From Spirochaetaceae bacterium (GTDB lineage Bacteria > Spirochaetota > Spirochaetia > Treponematales > Breznakiellaceae), in assembly GCA_031277165.1 (NCBI GenBank), contig JAISLT010000120.1, forward strand, positions 1 through 51,835: a DNA stretch of 51,835 nt, given 5' to 3'. A program made the translations under genes and the position numbers. Each line of letters begins with the position of its first letter. The first letter of the stretch is position 1. A model generated the notes under the pieces. That model was not told where the DNA came from. It was given only the letters and a program-made list of their open reading frames with translations, and did no database searches. Shown one piece after another: positions 24,610 to 32,275 of this stretch.

Positions 24610-25842
24610 ATGGCAACGCCAATAAAGCGCATAGAAAAGGATTTTTTACTCAAGGTCCTTTACGACGAACAAATACCGGTGATGTATTTAAACGACAGGA
24701 CCGAATATATCCTTTACATGGAAAAACCCGCCAAAAACGAAGTGTACTTTAGGTCCGACCGGCCCATCGCGGGGCTAAAACCCCGTAAAAAACTGGAACT
24801 TCTCTTTGATTATAAAAGCCAGGTGATTATTTTTTCTATTGAAGTAAGTGCGATAACCGGTGAACATGTGGTTGCCCCGGCGCCGGAATACCTGTATAAA
24901 AACCTGGACCGTTCGTACTCCCGGGTTTCCAGCCCCGAGGATCTAAAAGTGCAGTTTACCTTTCAGGGGGACCGGTTTGCCCTTCAATATCCCAAGGTGC
25001 AGGAATACGAAAGCGGGGAAATCGGCGATTGGATGAACAAGGTTGATCCCAAAAACCTACAGGGGATTATCGATCAAATGGCCCTTTGGATCCGGAGTTT
25101 TGCCAGCGGGTATAAAATGATGATTTTTAAAGAGGCCAAACCCCAAACCATAGAAGAGCGGATTGTGGCAGAAACGGGAAAAACCCTGTACCTTCCTTCT
25201 ACCCTGGCAAATTTTCCCCAGTCCGACCCGTATCCCAAAAAACGCCTTATTACCGAAGAAATGTTCCGCCGGCACCTGGAAAGTACCGGGGTCGATCCGG
25301 TCTATCTGGATGAGGCGGTGAACCGTTTTATTAAGCAGAAATTCGATGCGGGATTCTTTTCCGATGCCTGGGCGCCGATCCTTTTTCAGGAGTATGTGAT
25401 CGGCTATATCCATATTTGGATCAACAAAGAGGGGAAGCTTCCCTTTGATTATAACGTCATTGAAGTCCTTTATCAATTTGCCAAGGTATTGGCTTTTTCC
25501 TTAAAAATCAACGGGTACTTTGACAAGGGGCGGATTAAAAACGAGCCCTTTGAGGGAAAGATTATGGATGTCAGCGCCTCGGGGCTGCTTTTTTCTTACC
25601 CCCATTCGGGCCTTTCCAGTGCCCTGCTTCCGGACAGTGAACTGGCGGTAAGGCTTTTTGCCCCAAAACGGACCATTAAGGCCACCGCCAAAATTGTCCG
25701 GCGCTACAAGGACAACGTCCTGGGATACTTCGGCTGCCGGTTCTTTAACATGGCCCCGGAGGACATGCGGTTTTTGTTTGAATATCTCTACGGCAAACCC
25801 TTTACCGATTCAAGCGGAGCCTTTGTATCGGGTCAGGTGTAG
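24610..25842 (+). CDS. PilZ-domain protein with long N-terminal region
   Basis: 410 residues. The last third, from about residue 305, is a PilZ-like domain: IKNEPFEGKIMDVSASGLLF carries the D-x-S-x-x-G motif, followed by LLPDSELAVRLFAPKRTIKA, TAKIVRRYKDNVLGYFGCRF. The R-x-x-x-R arm that grips cyclic di-GMP is not obvious (the segment reads DKGRIKNE), so binding is uncertain. The N-terminal 300 residues resemble spirochaete-specific YcgR-like regions, with a first beta domain (YILYMEKPAKNEVYFRSDRP) and a mixed middle part. AGGAT precedes ATG 24610. Confidence 0.75.
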   Translation: MATPIKRIEKDFLLKVLYDEQIPVMYLNDRTEYILYMEKPAKNEVYFRSDRPIAGLKPRKKLELLFDYKSQVIIFSIEVSAITGEHVVAPAPEYLYKNLDRSYSRVSSPEDLKVQFTFQGDRFALQYPKVQEYESGEIGDWMNKVDPKNLQGIIDQMALWIRSFASGYKMMIFKEAKPQTIEERIVAETGKTLYLPSTLANFPQSDPYPKKRLITEEMFRRHLESTGVDPVYLDEAVNRFIKQKFDAGFFSDAWAPILFQEYVIGYIHIWINKEGKLPFDYNVIEVLYQFAKVLAFSLKINGYFDKGRIKNEPFEGKIMDVSASGLLFSYPHSGLSSALLPDSELAVRLFAPKRTIKATAKIVRRYKDNVLGYFGCRFFNMAPEDMRFLFEYLYGKPFTDSSGAFVSGQV

Positions 25843-25992
25843 CCCCCATGGGGCTATAGCCGCCATACACGGGAGAGGCCACAGGACCAAGTGCTGTACT
25901 TCAGGGCTCAACGCGAAGGTTTTGAAAAATGCGGCGGATTTAATTAGATAACGTAAACCCCCGGCTGACCCGGTTGTTTTGGCAGGGGCTGG

Positions 25993-26580
25993 CTATTGAT
26001 GACCCGGAACCGGTCTGTCGGAATCAATATCCCAGGGCTGGAAATCCCCCAGTTTGTCGCCTGCGTCCGCATGGGAAAAGATCTTTTTAGCCGCCACGGC
26101 GTTTTTCTTGTCGTTAAACACCAGCCCGCCGTTCCAATACTCCAGGGCGGCAAAAAGGGCGTTGCCGCCGTCTTTTTCGTCGTTTTCGTGGCTTCGGAAG
26201 GAAATATAATTAACCAGCTTTTCAAAATTTTGGTCCCGCAGACATTCCAGACGGCGTCTGTTGAATTTATTCCATTCTTCGATTCCCTGGAACCCCGCCC
26301 CCTGGTCTTCCACGATAATCCGGGCGGACTTGTGGGAAAAGTTATACCAAACCTTAAGGATCTTCCGGGGATCCCGCTTATTTCCGTGGGCTATGCCGTT
26401 TTTGATAAGCTCCGACACCTGCTGTTCCAACAGGTTGGTTTCTTTAATGCGGGACGGCGCCGAGCTTACCAGTATCAGGGTGTAGTACCTGATTTTAGTA
26501 AAATCCGAAGGAAATTCCCTGTACTGTAAACCATCGGTATTAAACAAGGGCGAAGCCCCGTTTACTTCGATTTCATTCAT
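25993..26580 (-). CDS. RsbW-like anti-sigma/serine kinase ATPase
   Basis: 195 residues with a GHKL-type ATPase core. LLEQQVSELIKNGIAHGNKR carries the N-box (N in LIKNGIAHGN), and SARIIVEDQGAGFQGIEEWN carries the G1 box D-x-G-x-G. It is shaped like the RsbW/SpoIIAB family, which phosphorylates STAS partners. Its neighbour 35 bases upstream is a STAS protein with a phosphorylatable serine, so the two probably form a partner-switching pair. GGAAGT precedes ATG 26580. The last 15 residues are polar and Pro-rich. The alternative frame downstream stays open for another 50 bases, so a C-terminal frameshift cannot be excluded. Confidence 0.78.
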   Translation of the reverse strand: MNEIEVNGASPLFNTDGLQYREFPSDFTKIRYYTLILVSSAPSRIKETNLLEQQVSELIKNGIAHGNKRDPRKILKVWYNFSHKSARIIVEDQGAGFQGIEEWNKFNRRRLECLRDQNFEKLVNYISFRSHENDEKDGGNALFAALEYWNGGLVFNDKKNAVAAKKIFSHADAGDKLGDFQPWDIDSDRPVPGHQ

Positions 26581-26615
26581 TTTTTAACTTCCGAATATTT
26601 TGTCATTTTTGCTGC

Positions 26616-26954
26616 TTACGCTTCCATAGCCGCAATAGCCTCTTCCAAGGTCTGAAGAATAGGGAAGAACCCAGACAGCTTGGTAAGTTCAATGACCTTC
26701 TTTACCGATCCGTGTACATTCGTAATGGCCAGTTTTAGATTAACTTTCTTGATAGTTGAGGTAATATATATAAGCGCCCCTATGCCGGAAGAATCAATAT
26801 ATTCCACATCCTCCAGGTTAATTATAAACCGTTCAATCTTTTTCTCTATCATCTTCATAATTAGTTCTTTAAGCTTGTAGGAATTATAGAGATCCATCTC
26901 CCCCAAGACATCAATGATGTAGATTTCTGCGTTTTTCCGTATTTTTAGTTCCAT
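26616..26954 (-). CDS. STAS-domain anti-anti-sigma factor
   Basis: The 112-residue single-domain protein has the classic order beta-beta-alpha: IYIIDVLGEMDLYNSYKLKE, FIINLEDVEYIDSSGIGALI with the phospho-acceptor Ser in DSSGIG, and VIELTKLSGFFPILQTLEEA. It would be phosphorylated by the adjacent RsbW-like kinase and, when dephosphorylated, bind it. A strong promoter predicts a 5' leader of only about six bases and no ribosome site. Confidence 0.95.
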   Translation of the reverse strand: MELKIRKNAEIYIIDVLGEMDLYNSYKLKELIMKMIEKKIERFIINLEDVEYIDSSGIGALIYITSTIKKVNLKLAITNVHGSVKKVIELTKLSGFFPILQTLEEAIAAMEA

Positions 26955-26966
26955 AATGGTGGCCCC

Positions 26967-26995
26967 ACTATAGTATATTCCTTTGGCTTTGTCAA
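26967..26995 (-). promoter_or_regulatory. Promoter of the STAS-RsbW operon
   Basis: On the minus strand TTGACA (26990-26995), 17 bases, TATAGT (26967-26972). The start is predicted near 26960, six bases before ATG 26954. Confidence 0.8.
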
Positions 26996-27056
26996 GGGTT
27001 CGGCTTGTTTTTTACGCGCGCCCCCGGGTCATTATTGTGATTAACAAGCGGATATT

Positions 27057-27398
27057 TTACGGATCCTCCGCTTTGCCGGCCAGGTAGGCAAGGTACTGTT
27101 CCAGCACTTCCTGGCTTGGGGTCCCCGCGGGAATAATCATCACGCACCCCGATTCGCAGAACTGCTTTTTTGCCTTAACCCAGCGGGATTCTACATCGAC
27201 CTTGAATGTATCGACCTGGGAGTTTTCTTCGGGGATTATTTCGACGGAATACCGGGCCTTGGGGGATATTTCCAGGGAATCCTCACTGGTAATACAGAGG
27301 CCGCCGGCGCTTAGGTTTTTTAACAGAATTTTGGCGTTTGAAACCTCGGCAATATACACCCTGCCGTTTGAAGCATATCGTGAATTACGCTGGGCCAT
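27057..27398 (-). CDS. Short PilZ-domain protein
   Basis: 113 residues, almost entirely one PilZ domain: RNSRYASNGRVYIAEVSNAK then LKNLSAGGLCITSEDSLEIS, with N-L-S-A-G-G as the D/N-x-S-x-x-G motif, and VDVESRWVKAKKQFCESGCV. The N-terminal QRNSRYASN gives an R-x-x-x-(S) arm and a nearby second Arg, so cyclic di-GMP binding is possible but not certain. The frame is open to 27566, but ATG 27398 starts the domain and is directly preceded by a promoter with no leader. The 190 bases between it and epmA hold no recognisable gene. Confidence 0.8.
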   Translation of the reverse strand: MAQRNSRYASNGRVYIAEVSNAKILLKNLSAGGLCITSEDSLEISPKARYSVEIIPEENSQVDTFKVDVESRWVKAKKQFCESGCVMIIPAGTPSQEVLEQYLAYLAGKAEDP

Positions 27399-27405
27399 GT
27401 ACAAT

Positions 27406-27434
27406 AGTATATTATATTTTAACGGATTTACCAA
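27406..27434 (-). promoter_or_regulatory. Promoter of the short PilZ gene
   Basis: On the minus strand TTGGTA (27429-27434), 17 bases, TATACT (27406-27411). The predicted start near 27399 is next to ATG 27398. Confidence 0.7.
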
Positions 27435-27588
27435 ATCAATGGGGGTTTTTACCAAAGGGTAACAAATCCCCGCCGGGCTTAGAACCGGCTTTGGAAAGAG
27501 TTTAAAAAAGCTTAATTGCATGTGTCTAAAGTGAACCGCGGGGCCGCATACCGGCCGCGTACCCATCCGGCTTTCTGTTAAGGTCCCG

Positions 27589-28620
27589 TTACACGGTGAA
27601 GGATAACACCCCTTCTATGGAGGATTTTCCCGCCAGGGCCATAATAAGCCTGTCCATGCCCAGGGCCACCCCGGAACAGCGGGGAAAGGTCCCGTCCTTT
27701 CGGGGACAAAAGGTCTGCCAGTACTTTTTATCAATCCCATGACGAATCAGCCCTGTCTTTTCTTTCAAGGCCGATTCCGCTTCAAAATACCGGCGGATTT
27801 CCCCGGGATCCGTTTCTTCCGAGTAACAGTTTGCCAGTTCTATGCCATTTACATACAGTTCCCACCGTTCCATGGTCTTAGGATCGGATCCTTTTTTTGC
27901 CAGGCAAGGAACAAAGGCGGGATAATCCAAAATGACCACGGGCCGGTTCCGGGGCAGGGCCGGTTCCACCGCATGAATAAAGATAAGGTCGTAGAGGGCC
28001 GCCCTGTCCAGCCCCGGCGGGGGATCCAGCCCCAGCCGCCGTCCCTCCGATTCCAGGGCCGAAGGCCCGGCCGCGGCGGCCTCGTAAAGGGAGAACCCCG
28101 CCCAGCGGCGGAACGCATCCTCCATGGTGATCCGTATGAAAGGGGGCTCCAGGGAGCCGCCCTGGGCTGCCGCAGCTCCCGGCGCTTTACCGCCCGGCGC
28201 CTTCGGCCCTGTCCCCGCCGGGGCCAGCAGGTGGAGAAAAAGTTCTTCGGTTATTGCCAGGGAGTCTTTGTAAGCGGCGTCCATGGTATAGTACTCCAGC
28301 ATGGTAAATTCCGGGCTATGGAGCTTGCCCCGGGATTCGGTATTACGGAAGCATTTGCAAATCTGGTACATGTTTGTCCGGTGAAGGGCGATGAGTTTTT
28401 TCATCCAGATCTCCGGGGAAGGGATAAGCCAGCGTTTTTCCGGGTTTTTCCTGCTTCCCCGGGGGGGAACATAGGCGGTTTCAAACACCTCCAGGCAGGT
28501 TTCGGGGATCAGATCCGGGGCCAGGAGGGGGGTGTCCACTTCCAGGTACCCCCGGCGGTCAAAAAAAGTACGGACCCCGCGGATAATCCGGGAGCGTTCC
28601 CTTAGAAGCTCAATATCCAT
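27589..28620 (-). CDS. epmA: EF-P lysine lysyltransferase (GenX/PoxA type)
   Basis: Class II lysyl-tRNA synthetase-like catalytic domain without an anticodon-binding domain, 343 residues. Motif 2 is KCFRNTESRGKLHSPEFTML and motif 3 is GVALGMDRLIMALAGKSSIE. Members attach beta-lysine to elongation factor P. The N-terminus RIIRGVRTFFDRRGYLEVDT is typical. An Ala/Gly/Pro-rich insertion of about 25 residues lies in the middle (after LLAPAGTG). ATG 28620 lies within the last codons of murD, an 11-base overlap. No EpmB-type lysine aminomutase or efp gene is in the window. Confidence 0.92.
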   Translation of the reverse strand: MDIELLRERSRIIRGVRTFFDRRGYLEVDTPLLAPDLIPETCLEVFETAYVPPRGSRKNPEKRWLIPSPEIWMKKLIALHRTNMYQICKCFRNTESRGKLHSPEFTMLEYYTMDAAYKDSLAITEELFLHLLAPAGTGPKAPGGKAPGAAAAQGGSLEPPFIRITMEDAFRRWAGFSLYEAAAAGPSALESEGRRLGLDPPPGLDRAALYDLIFIHAVEPALPRNRPVVILDYPAFVPCLAKKGSDPKTMERWELYVNGIELANCYSEETDPGEIRRYFEAESALKEKTGLIRHGIDKKYWQTFCPRKDGTFPRCSGVALGMDRLIMALAGKSSIEGVLSFTV

Positions 28621-30136
28621 GGCCGGTATTCGCCGTTACCCGGACCACCGCCTCTTTCCATTGGCGGCCCCGGTCAAATTCGTTTTTAAACATTCCAAAG
28701 CTGGCGCAGCCCGGGGAAAGGACCACCGTAACGGCTTCGCCGGCGGCGGTTCCGGTCACTGCGGGGGTCTTGGCGGGGTTAGCCCCCTCTGTTTCAGCGG
28801 CAATCCCTGCGGCCGCATCCGCGGCGGCCTTGGCTGCGGCCTCCACGGTGTCCCAGGGCCCCTGGAAGGGAATCCCCCCCTGTTTTAAAAGGAGGGCCAG
28901 TTTGTCGCTTCCCGTGCCTGCCAGCAATACAATGGCCCGGGCCCCGGCGGCGGCCCCCACCAGGGGGCTAAAGTCCAGGTTTTTATCGGTGCCGCCGGTT
29001 ACCAGAATAAGCCCGGTTCCGGCAAAAGCTTCCACCGCCGCCGCCGCCGCTTCGGGTATGGTGGCCGCCGTGTCGTTGTAAAAGCGAATTCCCCGCCATT
29101 GGTGGAAAAATTCCAGCCTATGCTCTATGCCGGGAAAACTCCCCAGGGCGTCTCGTACCAGGGCCGCCGGCAGGCCCAGACCGGTCAGGGCCAGGGCCGC
29201 CGCCAGGAGGTTTTTTCTTTGGTGCCGTCCCGGAACGGCCAGGACCGGAGGAACCGCCTCCACCACCACTCCTTCGGGCAGACGGATCATACCGGCCCCG
29301 GAGTCCGGGTCCACCCAGCCTCCGGCGGCGCCCTGGGTAAGACCCTGGCCGGAATAGGGAAGGGTCCGTCCGGGGCTTTCCTTAAGAAAGCTCCGGCCCC
29401 AGGGATCATCCAGGGAAGCCACGGTAAGGTCCTTCCGATCCTGGCCTTGGTAGATCACCCGTTTATCCTCCACATAGGCTTCCATGCCCCCGTAGCGATC
29501 CTGGTGATCCGCCATGATCGCCGTCAGCACCGCGGCCCGGGGTTTTAGCAGGGCCCCGCCCCCCTCCCTGGTTCTGCCCCGCAGATCCCCAAGCTGCCAA
29601 CTGGAAAGTTCCAGCACCACATCATCCGCACCGCTAAGCTGATCAAGGAACGAAAGGGGAGAGACCGTAATGTTTCCCCCCAGAAAGGCTTTGCCATGGT
29701 CCGGGGAGGCTTCCCCGGCTTTTTGCAGGGTCCAGTGGATCGCACTGGCGGTGGTAGATTTTCCCTTGGAACCGGTAACGGCGGTAAGCCGGGCCGGCGA
29801 GGCGGCCAAAAAAAGGGAGATGTCCGTTTCTATCCGGCGGGCTGCTCCTAAATAGGGTGAATGCGGCGGAACCCCGGGGTTCTTTATCACCATATCCGCC
29901 CGGGCAAAATCGTCCATTTCGTGGCGGCCCAGGACATACCGGAAGGGCCGGTGGGGACCCTCCAGGGCATCGAGCTTTTCTATGGAAGCGGCCAGGGTCT
30001 TCTCGTCCTTCATATCCGTCACGGTACATTCGGCCCCCCGCAGGGCAAGGTACCGGGCCGATTCTACCCCTCCTCCGTTAAGGCCCAAACCCATAATCGT
30101 TACCCTCATCCCCGCATAGTTATTTTCCTCGATCAC
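28610..30136 (-). CDS. murD: UDP-N-acetylmuramoyl-L-alanine--D-glutamate ligase
   Basis: MurD adds D-Glu to UDP-MurNAc-Ala in peptidoglycan synthesis. The N-terminal domain starts RVTIMGLGLNGGGVESARYL. The ATP loop is LTAVTGSKGKSTTASAIHWT, then VVLELSSWQLGDL and the central IMADHQDRYGGMEAYVEDKR. The C-terminal ligase domain has HRLEFFHQWRGIRFYNDTAA. At 508 residues it is about 60 longer than usual, partly from an Ala/Gly/Thr-rich insertion near residue 450. GTG 30136 is chosen because AAGGAG sits at ideal distance; the internal ATG 30109 has no such site. Confidence 0.95.
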   Translation of the reverse strand: MIEENNYAGMRVTIMGLGLNGGGVESARYLALRGAECTVTDMKDEKTLAASIEKLDALEGPHRPFRYVLGRHEMDDFARADMVIKNPGVPPHSPYLGAARRIETDISLFLAASPARLTAVTGSKGKSTTASAIHWTLQKAGEASPDHGKAFLGGNITVSPLSFLDQLSGADDVVLELSSWQLGDLRGRTREGGGALLKPRAAVLTAIMADHQDRYGGMEAYVEDKRVIYQGQDRKDLTVASLDDPWGRSFLKESPGRTLPYSGQGLTQGAAGGWVDPDSGAGMIRLPEGVVVEAVPPVLAVPGRHQRKNLLAAALALTGLGLPAALVRDALGSFPGIEHRLEFFHQWRGIRFYNDTAATIPEAAAAAVEAFAGTGLILVTGGTDKNLDFSPLVGAAAGARAIVLLAGTGSDKLALLLKQGGIPFQGPWDTVEAAAKAAADAAAGIAAETEGANPAKTPAVTGTAAGEAVTVVLSPGCASFGMFKNEFDRGRQWKEAVVRVTANTGHGY

Positions 30137-30140
30137 CGGA

Positions 30141-30169
30141 TTGCTCCTTTCGGTTTTTTGAAGTAGAAT
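30141..30169 (+). promoter_or_regulatory. Promoter of the 30197 FecR gene
   Basis: TTGCTC (30141-30146), 17 bases, TAGAAT (30164-30169). The predicted leader is about 21 bases and contains AAGAAGG. Confidence 0.5.
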
Positions 30170-30196
30170 ACGTACTATAGCTGAAGAAGGTTTATC

Positions 30197-31171
30197 ATGG
30201 TAAAAAAACTATGTAAATACTGGGGAGCGGTGGTTTTTATTTTCCTTTCCGCTACGGCCGGCGCCCAGGATTATTCGGGGTGGAGGCTCTACCATGCCGA
30301 AGGGGACATGGTGCTTACCAGCCGCGGAAGCCGGACTATCTACAAAAGCGGTTCCTCCGAATTTGCGGGGACCCTACTCCGTAGTCAGGACATGGTACAG
30401 ACCGCCTCCGGCAGGGCGGAAATACAACTGATCCCCGAGGACCCCCTGGCCGCTGCAGGAACCTACACGGTGCTTAAGCTGGAAGACAACACCTCGCTGC
30501 TGGTGGACAGTCTGGGCGGCGACGGCCCTTCCCTGGAATTGCTCTACGGAAGGATCAGGGTGGTGGAGGGATCCTCCTCCCGGACCATACGGATCCGCAC
30601 GGGTAATTCCGCCTGTATCCTGCGGGACAGCGATGCGGCGGTGGACTATGTAACCCGGCCGGGAATTCCCCAGCCGGCCCTGGAGGTCCATTGTTTTAAC
30701 GGCCAGGGCGGGGAGTTGATCCCCGTTTCCCAGCCCGGCACGGCGGATATGGCCAGCCTGCCTATCCGGTCCGGCGAAACCCTAAGGCTGGAATACCGTA
30801 TTCCCTTTTCCCATGTGGAACGGAAACCCCTGGACCAGGAGGTCCTTTCGTACTGGATCGCCTCTCCCTTTACCGCCTCCGCTCCCCTGGCCGTGCCCGC
30901 CACGGAGCTGTACCGGGCTTTGCCGCTGCAGCAGACCGGGGCGGAACCTGTCCCGGCCCTCCCCATGCCCCCGGATCAGGCCCGCAGGATAAAGAACGGT
31001 ACTATTATTGCGGGGCTGGCCTTTATCGGAGCCGGGGTAGGGCTGCAGAGTATTTCCACCTTCGGCGGCGGCGATGAGGACCTAAGGGACCGGTTCTTGT
31101 ACGGCGCCTATGGCTCCCTGGGGCTGGGGGCACTATTCCTTTTGAGCGCCGTCCTCTACAACCCCCGGTAA
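30197..31171 (+). CDS. Secreted FecR-domain protein with C-terminal membrane helices
   Basis: 324 residues. A signal peptide (VFIFLSATAGAQ) is followed by a FecR-like beta domain: YKSGSSEFAGTLLRSQDMVQ, TASGRAEIQLI, LELLYGRIRVVEG, SACILRDSDAAVDYV. In spirochaetes stand-alone FecR domains are common in envelope proteins; here no sigma factor is adjacent. The C-terminus has two hydrophobic stretches (GTIIAGLAFIGAGVGLQSIS and GAYGSLGLGALFLLSAVLYN). The role is unknown. AAGAAGG precedes ATG 30197. Divergent from murD. Confidence 0.75.
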   Translation: MVKKLCKYWGAVVFIFLSATAGAQDYSGWRLYHAEGDMVLTSRGSRTIYKSGSSEFAGTLLRSQDMVQTASGRAEIQLIPEDPLAAAGTYTVLKLEDNTSLLVDSLGGDGPSLELLYGRIRVVEGSSSRTIRIRTGNSACILRDSDAAVDYVTRPGIPQPALEVHCFNGQGGELIPVSQPGTADMASLPIRSGETLRLEYRIPFSHVERKPLDQEVLSYWIASPFTASAPLAVPATELYRALPLQQTGAEPVPALPMPPDQARRIKNGTIIAGLAFIGAGVGLQSISTFGGGDEDLRDRFLYGAYGSLGLGALFLLSAVLYNPR

Positions 31172-31179
31172 ACCCCTGC

Positions 31180-32208
31180 ATGAGCATGGAGGTTACCGAA
31201 AACCGGGAGATACTGGATGAGGTGGGAAGGCCCGTCAATTTTGGCTGGGCCCGAAATCCCCTCTTTGAATATAATCCTCCTATTTTAAACGGAATTCCCA
31301 AAACCCGGATCACCGAAGCGGACCGGTATATTATCTTTTCTGCCACCCACCTTATTGTTTTCGAGATCATAGACGGCGGCACCCTGGGTCATGTGGGAAT
31401 ATCGATCATCTCCGTGAAGGATCACCGGCGGTCCACCCACAGCATCGACAGCATCCTAAGCCTGGGCCGGTTTGAACTTCCCCGGTGTTCCGATAAGGGT
31501 TCGATCCGAATCCGGGAAAAAAAATCCACCCTGGATTTTATCCTAATGGAAAGCGGCGCCCGGATTATCAAGGTGGACTATCCCCGCTTTGGGAACCACC
31601 GCCACCTGCGGGGAGAGGTGGTTCTTTCCTCGCCCCCGGCGGCCCAGTCCATTGTTACCGTTTCTCCCTGGCGGCGGGAAAAATACGCCTTCCGGTATTT
31701 TCGCTGTTCCCCCTGGTTTATCACCGAGGGGGTTATGCAGTTTGGCACGGCGGAAATTTACTTTACCAGGGACAATGCCTGGGGCATCTACGACTGGAAG
31801 CGGGAGGTCCGGCCCCGCAGGGATATTCGCTACTGGGCGGCGGCCTGCGGCATCGCCAACGGCCGTCTGGTGGGATTTAATGTGGGCTACGGATCCGCCG
31901 ATTCAAGCGCCGGCACGGAAAATGCCTTTTTCCTTGACGGGGTGATCCATAAGCTCGATCAGGTTACCTTTCATATTCCCCCCACAGACTGGCTTGAGGA
32001 ATGGAAATTTACCAGCAACGACAAACGGCTGGAAATGACCTTTACCCCAAATCAGGAGCGGAAGGAACACCGGAGCATTTTTCTCCATTCCGTAAAATGC
32101 CGCCAGATGTGCGGAACATTTTCCGGCCGGGTTATCCTCGACGACGGCAGTTCCCTGGGCTTCTGGAATATCACGGGTTTTGCGGAACGGCGAAAAACCC
32201 GGCTTTAA
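31180..32208 (+). CDS. DUF2804 domain protein
   Basis: 342 residues covering the DUF2804 family end to end: REILDEVGRPVNFGWARNPL, FEYNPPILNGIPKTRITEAD, NGRLVGFNVGYGSADSSAGT, NAFFLDGVIHKLDQVTFHIP and MCGTFSGRVILDDG. The family forms a lipocalin-like beta fold; its function is not established. There are no signal peptide or membrane segments. It starts 8 bases after the FecR gene without a clear ribosome site; ATG 31180 and ATG 31186 are both possible. Confidence 0.85.
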   Translation: MSMEVTENREILDEVGRPVNFGWARNPLFEYNPPILNGIPKTRITEADRYIIFSATHLIVFEIIDGGTLGHVGISIISVKDHRRSTHSIDSILSLGRFELPRCSDKGSIRIREKKSTLDFILMESGARIIKVDYPRFGNHRHLRGEVVLSSPPAAQSIVTVSPWRREKYAFRYFRCSPWFITEGVMQFGTAEIYFTRDNAWGIYDWKREVRPRRDIRYWAAACGIANGRLVGFNVGYGSADSSAGTENAFFLDGVIHKLDQVTFHIPPTDWLEEWKFTSNDKRLEMTFTPNQERKEHRSIFLHSVKCRQMCGTFSGRVILDDGSSLGFWNITGFAERRKTRL

Positions 32209-32237
32209 TCCGGGGACAGCCCTTCTGCGCCGCAGGA

Positions 32238-32266
32238 TTGAAAATCACCGTAAAGTACAGTATAGA
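32238..32266 (+). promoter_or_regulatory. Promoter of the ECF transporter fusion
   Basis: TTGAAA (32238-32243), 17 bases, TATAGA (32261-32266). The predicted start near 32273 is about three bases before ATG 32276. Confidence 0.65.
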
Positions 32267-32275
32267 TCAGCTTTT

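Noticed and set aside
25944-26225. Alternative frame extending past the RsbW-like stop
   Set aside because: Could be a frameshifted C-terminus, but no family match supports it over the stop at 25993.
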